NCBI GenBank assembly: GCA_903839865.1
Contig: CAIMEE010000246.1
Span: 1 to 41,201 of the forward strand
Source: Enhydrobacter aerosaccus
GTDB taxonomy: Bacteria > Pseudomonadota > Alphaproteobacteria > Reyranellales > Reyranellaceae
DNA length: 41,201 nucleotides
Reading direction: 5' to 3'
Shown: positions 8,399 to 16,292 of the stretch, in pieces
Layout of the letters: every line of letters begins with the position of its first letter
Numbering within the stretch: position 1 is the stretch's first letter
The notes under the pieces: generated by a model
Told to the model about the DNA's origin: nothing
Databases searched by the model: none
The model's input: the letters and a program-made list of their open reading frames with translations, nothing else
Made by a program: the position numbers and the translations under genes

Positions 8399-9423
8399 AG
8401 TTCCTTGCGGACGAGCGCCGCTCCCTCTGCCAGCGCCTTCAGCTTTCCGAATGCGGTCGCACGCGGCAGATACTTCATGCCGCAATCGGGGGCGGGCAGC
8501 AGCTTTTCCGCGGACATATACTTCAGGCCGGCGCGGATACGCTCGGCGACCTTCTGCGGTGTCTCGATCTCGGGATCGCTGAGGTCGATGACGCCCAGCA
8601 TCACTTTTTTCGGGGCGAGGTCTTTCAGTACGCCGAGGTCGATCTTGGGCTGCGCTGATTCAATCGAGATCTGCTGCGCGATCGTGTCGGAGAGCTGGGG
8701 CAGAAAGGAATAGCCCGTCGGCTTGAGGCCGGTGACGACGGCAGCGTAGCCAAAGCAGAGATGCACGACGGTCGGCACTGTGATGCCCTGCAGTGCTCGA
8801 TTGATCGCCTTCACGGCGTAACGGCTGGCTTCCTCGGGATTGTTGCGCAGCCACGGCTCGTCGAGCTGGATCACGTCGGCGCCGGCCTTCACCAGGTCGT
8901 GCGCCTCCGCGTTCACCGCGGCGGCGTAGTCCATGCACATCTCTTCGTTGTCTTTGTAGAACTCGTTCTTCACCTGCTGGCCCATGGTGAAGGGGCCGGG
9001 CAGGGTGATCTTCGCGAGCTTGGCCGTATTGGCGCGCAGGAACTGCATATCGCGCAACTCGACCGGCGCCGTGCGCTTGATCTTCCCCACCACGCGCGGC
9101 ACCGGCGTGGTGTTGCCGGAGCGATTGGTGAGAATGAACGGGTTCTCGTCGTCGACGCCTTCCAGTGCGGTCGCGAAGCGGTTGGAATAGCTTTCGCGCC
9201 GGATCTCGCCGTCGGTCACGATATCGATGCCCGCGCGTTCCATGTCGCGAATGGCGAGCAACGTCGCGTCGTCCTGCGCCTGCTCGAGGAATGGCTCCTC
9301 GACTCGCCACAGTTCCCTGTAGCGCGTGCGCGGCACGACCTTGCTCAGCATCGCGCGATTGACCAGCCAGTCGGGCTGCGGATAAGAGCCGACGACGGTC
9401 GTCTGAAGGAGAGTTTCACCCAT
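8395..9423 (-). CDS. Cobalamin-independent methionine synthase (MetE) C-terminal-domain-like protein
   Basis: A 342-aa stand-alone protein of the MetE C-terminal / UROD-MetE fold. Zinc-ligand positions of MetE are recognisable: H221-x-C223 (VHLC) and C314 (PDCGMK), with the conserved QLDEP segment before them. The N-terminal folate-binding half of true MetE is missing, and the length fits the archaeal-like or catabolic MetE-C proteins that move methyl or alkyl groups between thiols. ATG at 9423 shares a base with the Bug stop. As the last gene of a catabolic cassette it is more likely a thiol-dependent lyase or demethylase than a biosynthetic methionine synthase; that is inference. Confidence 0.88.
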   Translation of the reverse strand: MGETLLQTTVVGSYPQPDWLVNRAMLSKVVPRTRYRELWRVEEPFLEQAQDDATLLAIRDMERAGIDIVTDGEIRRESYSNRFATALEGVDDENPFILTNRSGNTTPVPRVVGKIKRTAPVELRDMQFLRANTAKLAKITLPGPFTMGQQVKNEFYKDNEEMCMDYAAAVNAEAHDLVKAGADVIQLDEPWLRNNPEEASRYAVKAINRALQGITVPTVVHLCFGYAAVVTGLKPTGYSFLPQLSDTIAQQISIESAQPKIDLGVLKDLAPKKVMLGVIDLSDPEIETPQKVAERIRAGLKYMSAEKLLPAPDCGMKYLPRATAFGKLKALAEGAALVRKEL

Positions 9424-10376
9424 CACTGTGCCTTTATGCCTGCGGCCTTCACCAGCTCGCCGTTTTCCTTGAGCTCGCGCACGACCAGGTCGTCGAATTC
9501 CTTGGGGGATATCGGCGCAGGATCGGCCCCGACCTTGGCCAGCCGTTCCTTCACTTCGGGCATGGCGAGGACTTCGGCCAGCGCCTTGTTGAGTCTGTCG
9601 ATCACCGGCTGCGGTGTGCCGTTGGGCGCGAACAATCCCGCCCAGTAGTCGTAGGCGCTGCCTTTGTAGCCGGCTTCCTCGGTGGTCGGCACGTTCGGCA
9701 ATACCGAGGAGCGCGTCGGGCTGCCGTTGGCCAGCGCCACGACGCGCTTGTCGCCGATCAGGGACAGTGCCGACACGACCGGCGAGAAGAAATACTCGAC
9801 CCGGCCGCCCATCACGTCGTTCAGCGCTTCGGGAGTACCTTTGTAAGGGACGTGAACGACATCGATTTTGGCGGCGGCCTTGAACTTCTCGCCGTTCATG
9901 TGGGTAGCGCTGCCAACGCCCGCCGAGCCGAACGACATCTTGCCAGGCTGGGCCTTGGCCTGCTTCACAAGATCGTCGAGGGTCTTCCAGCCCTTGTCCG
10001 GCGAGACCACAAGGATGTTGGGCTGGCGCGCGAGCAGGGTGATGCCACGCAGGTCCTTGGCAGTATCGTAGTTGAGCTTGTCGTAGATCCACGGGCTCAC
10101 GGTGTGACCCGACGAGTTGAGCAGCAGCGTGTAGCCGTCGGGCACGGCCTTGGCGACCTGGCCCGCGGCGATGGTCCCTCCCGCGCCGGGCTTGTTCTCG
10201 ACAATGACCGTCTGGCCGAGCTTGGCCGACAATTCGTTGGCAACGGAGCGGCCGATTACGTCCGTGGCGCTGCCCGGCGTGAAGGCAACGATGATGTGCA
10301 CCGGCTTGTCGGGCCAGCTTTGTGCTGCCGCCGGAAGCGGAGTCATCAGTGCAAACAGAGCGATCAGTCGCTTCAT
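9423..10376 (-). CDS. Bug/TctC family substrate-binding protein
   Basis: A 317-aa periplasmic binding protein, second of its family in the window. The Sec signal MKRLIALFALMTPLPAAAQ is followed by the family start WPDKPVHIIVAFTPGSATD and by VIVENKPGAGG and NVPTTEEAGY. The start at 10376 is chosen because it gives the signal peptide and has a strong GGGGAGGA ribosome-binding site. It overlaps the amidohydrolase gene by 4 bp (ATGA) and the MetE-like gene by 1 bp. No TctA/TctB genes are nearby. Its ligand is likely the substrate of the amidohydrolase or a close precursor. Confidence 0.93.
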   Translation of the reverse strand: MKRLIALFALMTPLPAAAQSWPDKPVHIIVAFTPGSATDVIGRSVANELSAKLGQTVIVENKPGAGGTIAAGQVAKAVPDGYTLLLNSSGHTVSPWIYDKLNYDTAKDLRGITLLARQPNILVVSPDKGWKTLDDLVKQAKAQPGKMSFGSAGVGSATHMNGEKFKAAAKIDVVHVPYKGTPEALNDVMGGRVEYFFSPVVSALSLIGDKRVVALANGSPTRSSVLPNVPTTEEAGYKGSAYDYWAGLFAPNGTPQPVIDRLNKALAEVLAMPEVKERLAKVGADPAPISPKEFDDLVVRELKENGELVKAAGIKAQ

Positions 10377-11755
10377 GGTCGTCCTCCCCTGATGTCGCGG
10401 CTTGTGCTCGCGACGTTGAGTTTGCCGAGAATGCGTTCGCCCGACTGCGCGAGCTTCGTGCGCACTCCATCGATATCCTGCCAAACGAGCTTGCCATCGC
10501 GCTTGGCGAATGTCCCGGCCACCACCACGTCGCGCATCCGGGCGCCCGAGCCCTGCATGACGACGGTGGCGACGGGATCGTGCACCGGCCACATGGCGAG
10601 CGGGCCGAGCGACATGACTGCAATATCGGCCTGCTTGCCGATAGCAAGACTGCCGATCCGCTCGCCCATCCCCAGCATCGCCGCACCGCGCGTCGTGATC
10701 CAGTCGAGAGCTTCGGCGGCCGGAACGCTCGATGTGACAGGGATGCCGCCGCTCCGGGCGCGCTCGGCGGCATTGTCGAGCGCCCGTTGCGAGGCCAGTG
10801 CCATGCGCGCAACCGTGAACAAGTCGCCGCTGATCGCCGATTCGAGATCGACGCCGACCGACGGCGCCGATCCCAGGGCGCGCAGGCGGCCGGTGATGGG
10901 ATGGCCGTGGCCCTGGGCCATCTCGTTCTCCGGCGTGATCGAGAAACTGACACCCAGATCGACGAAGGCCTTGAGCTGGGCATCGCTGAGATTGTTGCCG
11001 TGCACGATGTTGATGTGCGGGCCGACCAGGCCGCGTTGCATCAGCGTCTCCCAGCCGCCGGGCGTCTTCGCCTCGCCGCCGCCCTGGTGCATCGAGGCCA
11101 CGAGGTCGAATTCCCGGGCGAGGGCGAAATCGTGAGCGCTGACGTCGAGTGTCGAGTAATGCGGGCCCAGCACAGCCATACCGAGCGTTACGAGGGCATC
11201 GCGATCCGCCAGAGGGCCGCGCAGCAACCGCTCGATCTCCGCGCGGGGATGCGGCACTTCCGAGAAGTGCGGCTCGCCGGGCTTGGGATCGGGCTTGGGC
11301 GAGCCGTGGAAGAAGGCGGCGCGAATGCCGCTTTCCTTCAGGCCGGCGATACCGGCATCGCTGTGCTCCGGCGTGGGATTGTTATGGCACCAGTCGACCA
11401 AAGTGGTCACACCATGGTCGAGCTGGTTGAGCGCGCCGGCCAACGTCGCGATGTGGATGTCTCTAGGTGTGAAGACCGTCGCGAGGCCGGCATGAACGTG
11501 GCGGAAATACTCGAGCAGCGTCCAGTTCGCCGCCACCGAACGCAGTGCCGTCTGCCACGTGTGCATGTGGGCGTTGATCAGGCCCGGCAACACGAAGTGG
11601 CCCGTGCAATCGATGGTCTCTGCCGAGTCTGCCTGCAGGTCAGGGGCGATTGCCGCGATCCGGTCGGCGTCGATCAGCACGTCGCCCCTGGGCAGAACGC
11701 CCAGCGCCTTGTCCTGGGTGACGACAATCCCGGACTTGAGCAGTACCCGCGCCAT
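10373..11755 (-). CDS. Amidohydrolase family protein (Atz/Trz or cytosine-deaminase-like)
   Basis: A 460-aa metal-dependent hydrolase of the amidohydrolase superfamily, subtype III, which includes atrazine chlorohydrolase, triazine and S-adenosylhomocysteine deaminases. Visible ligands: H63-x-H65 (NAHMHT), the His of ASMHQGG, the His of IVHGNN and the Asp of SVGVDLES. The N- and C-terminal beta-sandwich segments (LLKSGIVVTQD; GKQADIAVMSL) frame the barrel. It starts 2 bp after the dehydrogenase-like gene ends and overlaps the Bug gene by 4 bp. Likely a deaminase or dehalogenase-type enzyme on an N-heterocycle; exact substrate unknown. Confidence 0.92.
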   Translation of the reverse strand: MARVLLKSGIVVTQDKALGVLPRGDVLIDADRIAAIAPDLQADSAETIDCTGHFVLPGLINAHMHTWQTALRSVAANWTLLEYFRHVHAGLATVFTPRDIHIATLAGALNQLDHGVTTLVDWCHNNPTPEHSDAGIAGLKESGIRAAFFHGSPKPDPKPGEPHFSEVPHPRAEIERLLRGPLADRDALVTLGMAVLGPHYSTLDVSAHDFALAREFDLVASMHQGGGEAKTPGGWETLMQRGLVGPHINIVHGNNLSDAQLKAFVDLGVSFSITPENEMAQGHGHPITGRLRALGSAPSVGVDLESAISGDLFTVARMALASQRALDNAAERARSGGIPVTSSVPAAEALDWITTRGAAMLGMGERIGSLAIGKQADIAVMSLGPLAMWPVHDPVATVVMQGSGARMRDVVVAGTFAKRDGKLVWQDIDGVRTKLAQSGERILGKLNVASTSRDIRGGRP

Positions 11756-11757
11756 CG

Positions 11758-12687
11758 TCAGGCGAGCCCGTCGCTCACCTTCACGTTCTCGGGCACGAGT
11801 TTCATGCCGGCGGCGCGGGCCAGTTCGACCAGCAGTACGGAGAAGTCGATGTCGCCCGGATACTGGTTGGCAAGCGACTGCAGGCTCTCGCGCGTGGCCG
11901 ACGCCGTCGGCATGGTTACACCCTGTGCCTTTGCCGCGCCCATGCCGAGCTCAAGGTCCTTGAGCAGAAGCTTCGGCGTGAACGTCGTCGTGAAGTCGAG
12001 GTTCACGAGGGCAGGGGTCTTGTAGCGCGTGTACATCGAGCCCAGCACGCTGCTGTTGATCGACTCCAGGAAGACGTGACGCGGAATGCCGGCCTTTTCG
12101 GCGAGCAGCGTGATCTCGCACAGGGAATGGATGATCACGCCGAACATCGTGTTGTGCGCGATCTTCCAGATACGTGAGAGCTCGCCTTCGCCAACATAAA
12201 GCTCCTGCCGGCCGAGCGCCGCCAGCAGCGGCTTGACCGCGTCGTATTCGACGCGCGGGCCGGAGGCCACGACCAGCAGCTTGCCCGCCTTGGCGACGCG
12301 CGCATTGCCCGACACCGGCGCGCTGAGATAGGCGACCCCCATTTCCGTGAGGCCTTTGCGGATCTCCGCAGAACCCGTGTCGGAGATCGAGGACATGTCG
12401 ACGATGCGTTTCGGCCGGCCGTTGCCCGAGAGCACGCCCCCGGTGCCGAACAGGATCTCCTTCAGGTCGTCGGTCGTGGAGACCATCGTGAAGACAGTCT
12501 CGCAGTGGGCCATCGCGGTCTTGTCGGTCACGACCTCCGCGCCGATCTGGGCCAGCGGATCGGCCTTGGAGGCGGTACGGTTCCACACCGAGAGCCCGTG
12601 GCCCGCCGCGACCAGGCGGGCCGCCATTGCCTCTCCCATGCGGCCGAGGCCGATCCAGCCGATGGAATGCGATGCCTTGCTGCTCAT
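11758..12687 (-). CDS. 3-hydroxyisobutyrate dehydrogenase-like NAD(P)-dependent oxidoreductase
   Basis: A 309-aa beta-hydroxyacid dehydrogenase. The N-terminal NAD(P)-binding motif is GLGRMG (13-18), the substrate-loop signature appears as SAPVSGNARVAKAGKL, and the catalytic Lys is in KIAHNTMFG, where other members have KxxNN. First gene of the four-gene minus-strand cassette. A 13-bp sequence upstream of its start (12725-12737) is also found upstream of the Rieske gene at 19069. Members reduce 3-hydroxyisobutyrate, tartronate semialdehyde or larger imine substrates; the slightly altered lysine region (AHNT rather than the usual NN) leaves the substrate open. Confidence 0.9.
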   Translation of the reverse strand: MSSKASHSIGWIGLGRMGEAMAARLVAAGHGLSVWNRTASKADPLAQIGAEVVTDKTAMAHCETVFTMVSTTDDLKEILFGTGGVLSGNGRPKRIVDMSSISDTGSAEIRKGLTEMGVAYLSAPVSGNARVAKAGKLLVVASGPRVEYDAVKPLLAALGRQELYVGEGELSRIWKIAHNTMFGVIIHSLCEITLLAEKAGIPRHVFLESINSSVLGSMYTRYKTPALVNLDFTTTFTPKLLLKDLELGMGAAKAQGVTMPTASATRESLQSLANQYPGDIDFSVLLVELARAAGMKLVPENVKVSDGLA

Positions 12688-12724
12688 AAAGGAAACCCCG
12701 GTTCGAGTTCTGCGTTGCTCGTTA

Positions 12725-12737
12725 CGCCGCAGTGTGG
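12725..12737 (-). repeat. 13-bp shared upstream motif, copy 1
   Basis: On the minus strand CCACACTGCGGCG, lying 38-50 bp before the start codon of the 3-hydroxyisobutyrate-dehydrogenase-like gene. An identical 13-mer lies 14-26 bp before the Rieske gene start (19083-19095). In both places AACGCAG follows a short distance downstream. It may be a shared promoter or regulator site. Confidence 0.4.
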
Positions 12738-12752
12738 GAGGGGAATTAGGCG

Positions 12753-14543
12753 ATGTCCATGGTCGGTCGGTCCTGCGTGTTTTTGGTGTTGCTGCTCGTC
12801 GTCTCGTGCAGCGGACATCTGCCGAATACGGCTGTGCGCCGCCACGAGGCCACCGAGCATTACCAGGTAAACGATTCGGTGCCGCTGGTTGCGCTGATGC
12901 GCGAACGGCACATCGTTCCGCCGGACCAGGTCTCCGCCGTGCCCTTGCTCGATCAGCTGCAGGCGGAACTCGCGAAGAGCGACCGGGCGGGCCGCTTCAA
13001 GGGCATCACCTACGACCTCACGCGCGGCAACGTGCTGGCCCGCGACTGGATCGTGCAAACGCCGGACGTCTGGGGAAAGCGCGCCTCTGGGCTGAAAGCA
13101 TTTCCGCTCGACTGCAAGGACTGTGAGCCGGACGTGTTGTTGCCATCCTGCTCGAGCGATGCCGATTGCGACGGCGGCACCTGCGGGACGATCTGGCCGT
13201 CAGCCGGGGGCACAGCGCGGCGCAAGGTCTGCTTCGGTCACTCGGACGCGCTGGTCAATCGCCTCTATGATCTCATCTCCAGCGCGAGAAGCAGCGTCGA
13301 CATCGATCTCCTCGCTCCCGTGCCGGACACGCGCTTCCTCGGCACATTGCGGGCCGCGTTCGGCGCGCTCGCACGCAGCGGGCGCCGGATTTCGATCCGC
13401 GTCCTTGTCGGTCAATACCCCGGCACCCCGGTCGACACCGACGCGTTCCTGGCGAAGCTCGTCACGGAAATGAAGGATGTGCCGGGCGCCCACGTACAGA
13501 TCGGCGTGGCAGCAGTGGAGACGTGCACGGCGCTCGACGATTGCGACAGCTTCTCGTGGAACCACTCCAAGATCGTCAGCGTCGATGGGCGCGAGGCTCT
13601 GGTGGGCGGCCACAATCTCTATCCGCGGGATTACCTGATCGGCGATCCGGTGCATGACCTGTCGATGCGGATCAGCGGTCCCGCGGCGGCAAGCGCGTCG
13701 CGTTTCGTCGATACCCTCTGGGAATATGTCTGCAGCAATCTCAACCAGAAGAAGACCGTTGCGCTATCGGTTTTCGCCACCGACCGGAGTTTGCCGGAAG
13801 GCTCTTGTCCTCAGTCGTCGGCGGGCAAGGCCGCATCGCCCGGCGGCGGCGTGCCGATCATGGCGATCGGTCGCCTGGCTTCGGGTGTCACATCGGACTT
13901 CGCCAATCACAGCGATCTCGCGCGGGACCTGATGCTGGGAGCGGCAAAGCGCACCATTCGCATCGTGCAACAGGACCTGGGCTTCACCTTCGGCCGGTCC
14001 GATGTGCTGTTTCCCGAGAGCAATCTCGAACGGCTGGTCACGTTCCTCATGCGAGACGGTGGCGATGTCTACATCGTGCTGTCGAACGACGGATCGACCG
14101 GTCCGGATGGCGGCAACTACTCCAACGGCGTATCGCTGGCGACACTGGCCCGTCATCTGCGGGATATGGTCCAGGGCAGGCTTGAGGCGAAGGATCCGCA
14201 TCTGCGTTATGCGGTCCGCACCGGACCCGATCCGGCGAATGCGCTGCTCTGCGAGCACGTGCACCTCGCGCCCTTCCGCTTCGGTCCGGACGCAAAATGG
14301 CCCGATCACGGGACGTTCGGCGTGCATACGAAATTCTGGATGATCGATGACCGCGCCTTTTACATCGGCTCGGACAACATGTACCCCGTCAATCTTCAGG
14401 AGTACGGCTACATCGTCGACGACAGGAAGGCCGCGGGCGAACTGCTCGACGCTTACTGGAAGCCGCTCTGGCAGTGGTCGCAAAGGGCGGCTGTCTCGGG
14501 GCCGGACGTCCGGAATTGCATCTTCCGTGAGATCATAAAGTAG
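12753..14543 (+). CDS. Phospholipase D-family lipoprotein
   Basis: A 596-aa protein with two phospholipase D HKD motifs: H271-x-K273-x4-D278 (HSKIVSVD) and H525-x-K527-x4-D532 (HTKFWMID), each followed by the expected Gly-Gly/Gly-Ser and Asn. The N-terminus is a lipoprotein signal, with lipobox VVSC and the lipidated cysteine at residue 19, so it is probably anchored in the inner or outer membrane facing the periplasm. A cysteine-rich stretch (about residues 120-162, seven cysteines) lies ahead of the first catalytic half. Overall length and the wide spacing of the motifs recall the Yersinia murine toxin (Ymt) type of phospholipase D rather than cardiolipin synthase. GGGAGGGG precedes the ATG by 9 bp. 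It is divergent from the cassette at 8395-12687. Confidence 0.9.
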   Translation: MSMVGRSCVFLVLLLVVSCSGHLPNTAVRRHEATEHYQVNDSVPLVALMRERHIVPPDQVSAVPLLDQLQAELAKSDRAGRFKGITYDLTRGNVLARDWIVQTPDVWGKRASGLKAFPLDCKDCEPDVLLPSCSSDADCDGGTCGTIWPSAGGTARRKVCFGHSDALVNRLYDLISSARSSVDIDLLAPVPDTRFLGTLRAAFGALARSGRRISIRVLVGQYPGTPVDTDAFLAKLVTEMKDVPGAHVQIGVAAVETCTALDDCDSFSWNHSKIVSVDGREALVGGHNLYPRDYLIGDPVHDLSMRISGPAAASASRFVDTLWEYVCSNLNQKKTVALSVFATDRSLPEGSCPQSSAGKAASPGGGVPIMAIGRLASGVTSDFANHSDLARDLMLGAAKRTIRIVQQDLGFTFGRSDVLFPESNLERLVTFLMRDGGDVYIVLSNDGSTGPDGGNYSNGVSLATLARHLRDMVQGRLEAKDPHLRYAVRTGPDPANALLCEHVHLAPFRFGPDAKWPDHGTFGVHTKFWMIDDRAFYIGSDNMYPVNLQEYGYIVDDRKAAGELLDAYWKPLWQWSQRAAVSGPDVRNCIFREIIK

Positions 14544-14607
14544 TCGTGACCGGCCGTGACTTGATCCGGCCTCATGGAGGGCGCGTACTGTCTTCATGGA
14601 GGCGAAC

Positions 14608-14871
14608 ATGAAGCTCGTGCATTGGACTGCCGCTCTTGCGTTGATGCTTCCGTTCTCGACGGTCGCGCATGCCGACGATGTCACCTACTGCCAGGCGCTG
14701 GCCGCCAAGTATCAGGCCACGCTCGTCAAATTGTCCGGCCACAATCCCAATCCGGGAACGGCCGAAGGCAACATGGCCGCCTATCAATGCTCGCAGGGTA
14801 ACACAGCGGGCATCCCGGTGCTCGAGCGCAAGCTGCGCGATGGCAAGATCGAGTTGCCCGCGCGCGGCTAA
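14608..14871 (+). CDS. Small secreted protein of unknown function
   Basis: An 87-aa protein with a Sec signal peptide (residues 1-22, cleavage after AHA) and a mature chain of about 65 residues carrying two cysteines (TYCQ and YQCSQG) that could form a disulfide. I do not recognise the family; the closing segment, VLERKLRDGKIELPARG, is charged and probably helical. ATG at 14608 is preferred over the in-frame ATG at 14596 because GGAGG at 14598-14602 sits 5 bp before it. It lies 64 bp after the phospholipase gene and may be expressed with it or from its own promoter. Its stop is 3 bp from the opposing amidase stop. Confidence 0.7.
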   Translation: MKLVHWTAALALMLPFSTVAHADDVTYCQALAAKYQATLVKLSGHNPNPGTAEGNMAAYQCSQGNTAGIPVLERKLRDGKIELPARG

Positions 14872-14874
14872 GGC

Positions 14875-16281
14875 CTAGCTGGCCGGATCGACCGGCTTCA
14901 CGACACCTTCGGCGGCCTCGATGACCTCACCGGCATCGAGGCAGAGATCCTCCCTGTTGCGCATCGCCATGATCTGCACGCCCGTGCGCAGCTTGCCATG
15001 GCGGCCGACAGGAACCGCCAATCCCGGCAAGCCGAGCAGCGGCGCCATGAGCACCGGCCTCATCGAATCGAATATGTCGCGCTGGCCCTGGACGGTCGTG
15101 TCCATCACCTGCTTCGGCGGCAGATCGGCCAACGTCGGCATGATCAGCAGCGGCCACTGCTGCATGAAACTCATCCAGCGATAGACCATGCCCTCGCGCT
15201 CCGTCAGCGCCGCCATGTACGACGGCAGCTCGACGGTCTTGAGCAGTTCGAGCCACGCGCCCATCGCGGCGATGCCGTCAGGATCGCCGACTTTCTGCAT
15301 GGTTGGCCACAGTCCGGCCTCCGACTCCCTGCCGATAATGGCGTGCCAAAGATCGGGACCGCGCGCGGCGTCCGGCGGCAACATCTCGTCGACGACATAA
15401 CCTGCCGCCTGCAGGTGCTTGCCGGCCTGGCGCACGGCTGCTGCCTGCGCGGGATGGGTCTTGCTGCCAGGAAATTCCGGCACCAGCGCGACGCGGATTG
15501 GCCGCGCCGGAGGCGGGCCCTGCATCGGCACGTCGTTCCAGCGCCAGTCGCGCCGATCCCCGCGCGCCATCACTTCGAGCGCGAGGCGCGCGTCGCGCAC
15601 GCTGCGGGTGTGCGGGCCCTGAACCGCCATCAGCATCGCGCCGATGCCGCGTCCCGCCGCGGCGGAGCTCGGATTGAAGCCCGGCACGCGGCCCAGTCCC
15701 GGACGCAAACCGACGATGCCGTTGCAATAGCCGGGGATGCGGACCGAGCCACCGATGTCGTTGCCGTGTGCGATCGGCGCGATGCCGACGGCGATCGAGG
15801 CGCCGGCGCCGCCGCTCGAACCGCCGGGCGTCACGGTGGGATCGAGCGGGTTCAAGGTGCGGCCGTGCAGGCCGTTGTCGGTGTACAGGCGCATCGAGAA
15901 GGCCGGCGCGTTGGTGCGGCCGATGATGATGGCGCCTGCGTGCTTTAGGTTGGCGACGACAGGACTGTCTTCCTGGGTGACGAAGTCCTTGAGCGCGACG
16001 ACGCCGTTGTCGGTCGCCGTGCCGGTGAGGTCGACGTTGATCTTGATGGTGATCGGCACGCCATGCAGCGGCCCCAGCGCATGGCCGCGGGCGCGCGCGG
16101 CGTCGGCGGTCTCGGCGGCGGCGCGGGCTTCGTTTTCGAACACCTTGACCACGGCGTTGATCGCGGGATTGACCTTGTGCAGGCGCTTCAGGACCGAATC
16201 GACGGCCTCCACGGAAGACGCACGGCCGGTGCGGATCAAAGCCGCGAGGTCGGTCGCGTCCAATTGCCAGAGTTCCGTCAT
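14875..16281 (-). CDS. Amidase signature family hydrolase
   Basis: A 468-aa serine amidase. The Ser-cisSer-Lys triad is K80, S155 (in GGSSGG) and S179 (GNDIGGSVR); the spacings of 75 and 24 residues equal those in fatty-acid amide hydrolase, so the active site is intact. The ATG follows AGGGGAAG. It lies 11 bp after the glutamine-synthetase-like gene and is the last gene of the Rieske-ligase-amidase operon, so it may cleave the amide made or carried by that pathway. It is a general amidase rather than GatA, since no GatB/GatC genes are present. Confidence 0.93.
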   Translation of the reverse strand: MTELWQLDATDLAALIRTGRASSVEAVDSVLKRLHKVNPAINAVVKVFENEARAAAETADAARARGHALGPLHGVPITIKINVDLTGTATDNGVVALKDFVTQEDSPVVANLKHAGAIIIGRTNAPAFSMRLYTDNGLHGRTLNPLDPTVTPGGSSGGAGASIAVGIAPIAHGNDIGGSVRIPGYCNGIVGLRPGLGRVPGFNPSSAAAGRGIGAMLMAVQGPHTRSVRDARLALEVMARGDRRDWRWNDVPMQGPPPARPIRVALVPEFPGSKTHPAQAAAVRQAGKHLQAAGYVVDEMLPPDAARGPDLWHAIIGRESEAGLWPTMQKVGDPDGIAAMGAWLELLKTVELPSYMAALTEREGMVYRWMSFMQQWPLLIMPTLADLPPKQVMDTTVQGQRDIFDSMRPVLMAPLLGLPGLAVPVGRHGKLRTGVQIMAMRNREDLCLDAGEVIEAAEGVVKPVDPAS

Positions 16282-16292
16282 CGCACTTCCCC

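Noticed and set aside
9424-10983. Open extension of the MetE-C-like frame through the Bug and amidohydrolase genes
   Set aside because: MetE-C motifs start at ATG 9423; the extension is a shadow frame of well-supported genes.
10322-12025. Plus-strand open frame of 567 codons
   Set aside because: Antisense to the amidohydrolase and dehydrogenase-like genes, with no recognisable domain.
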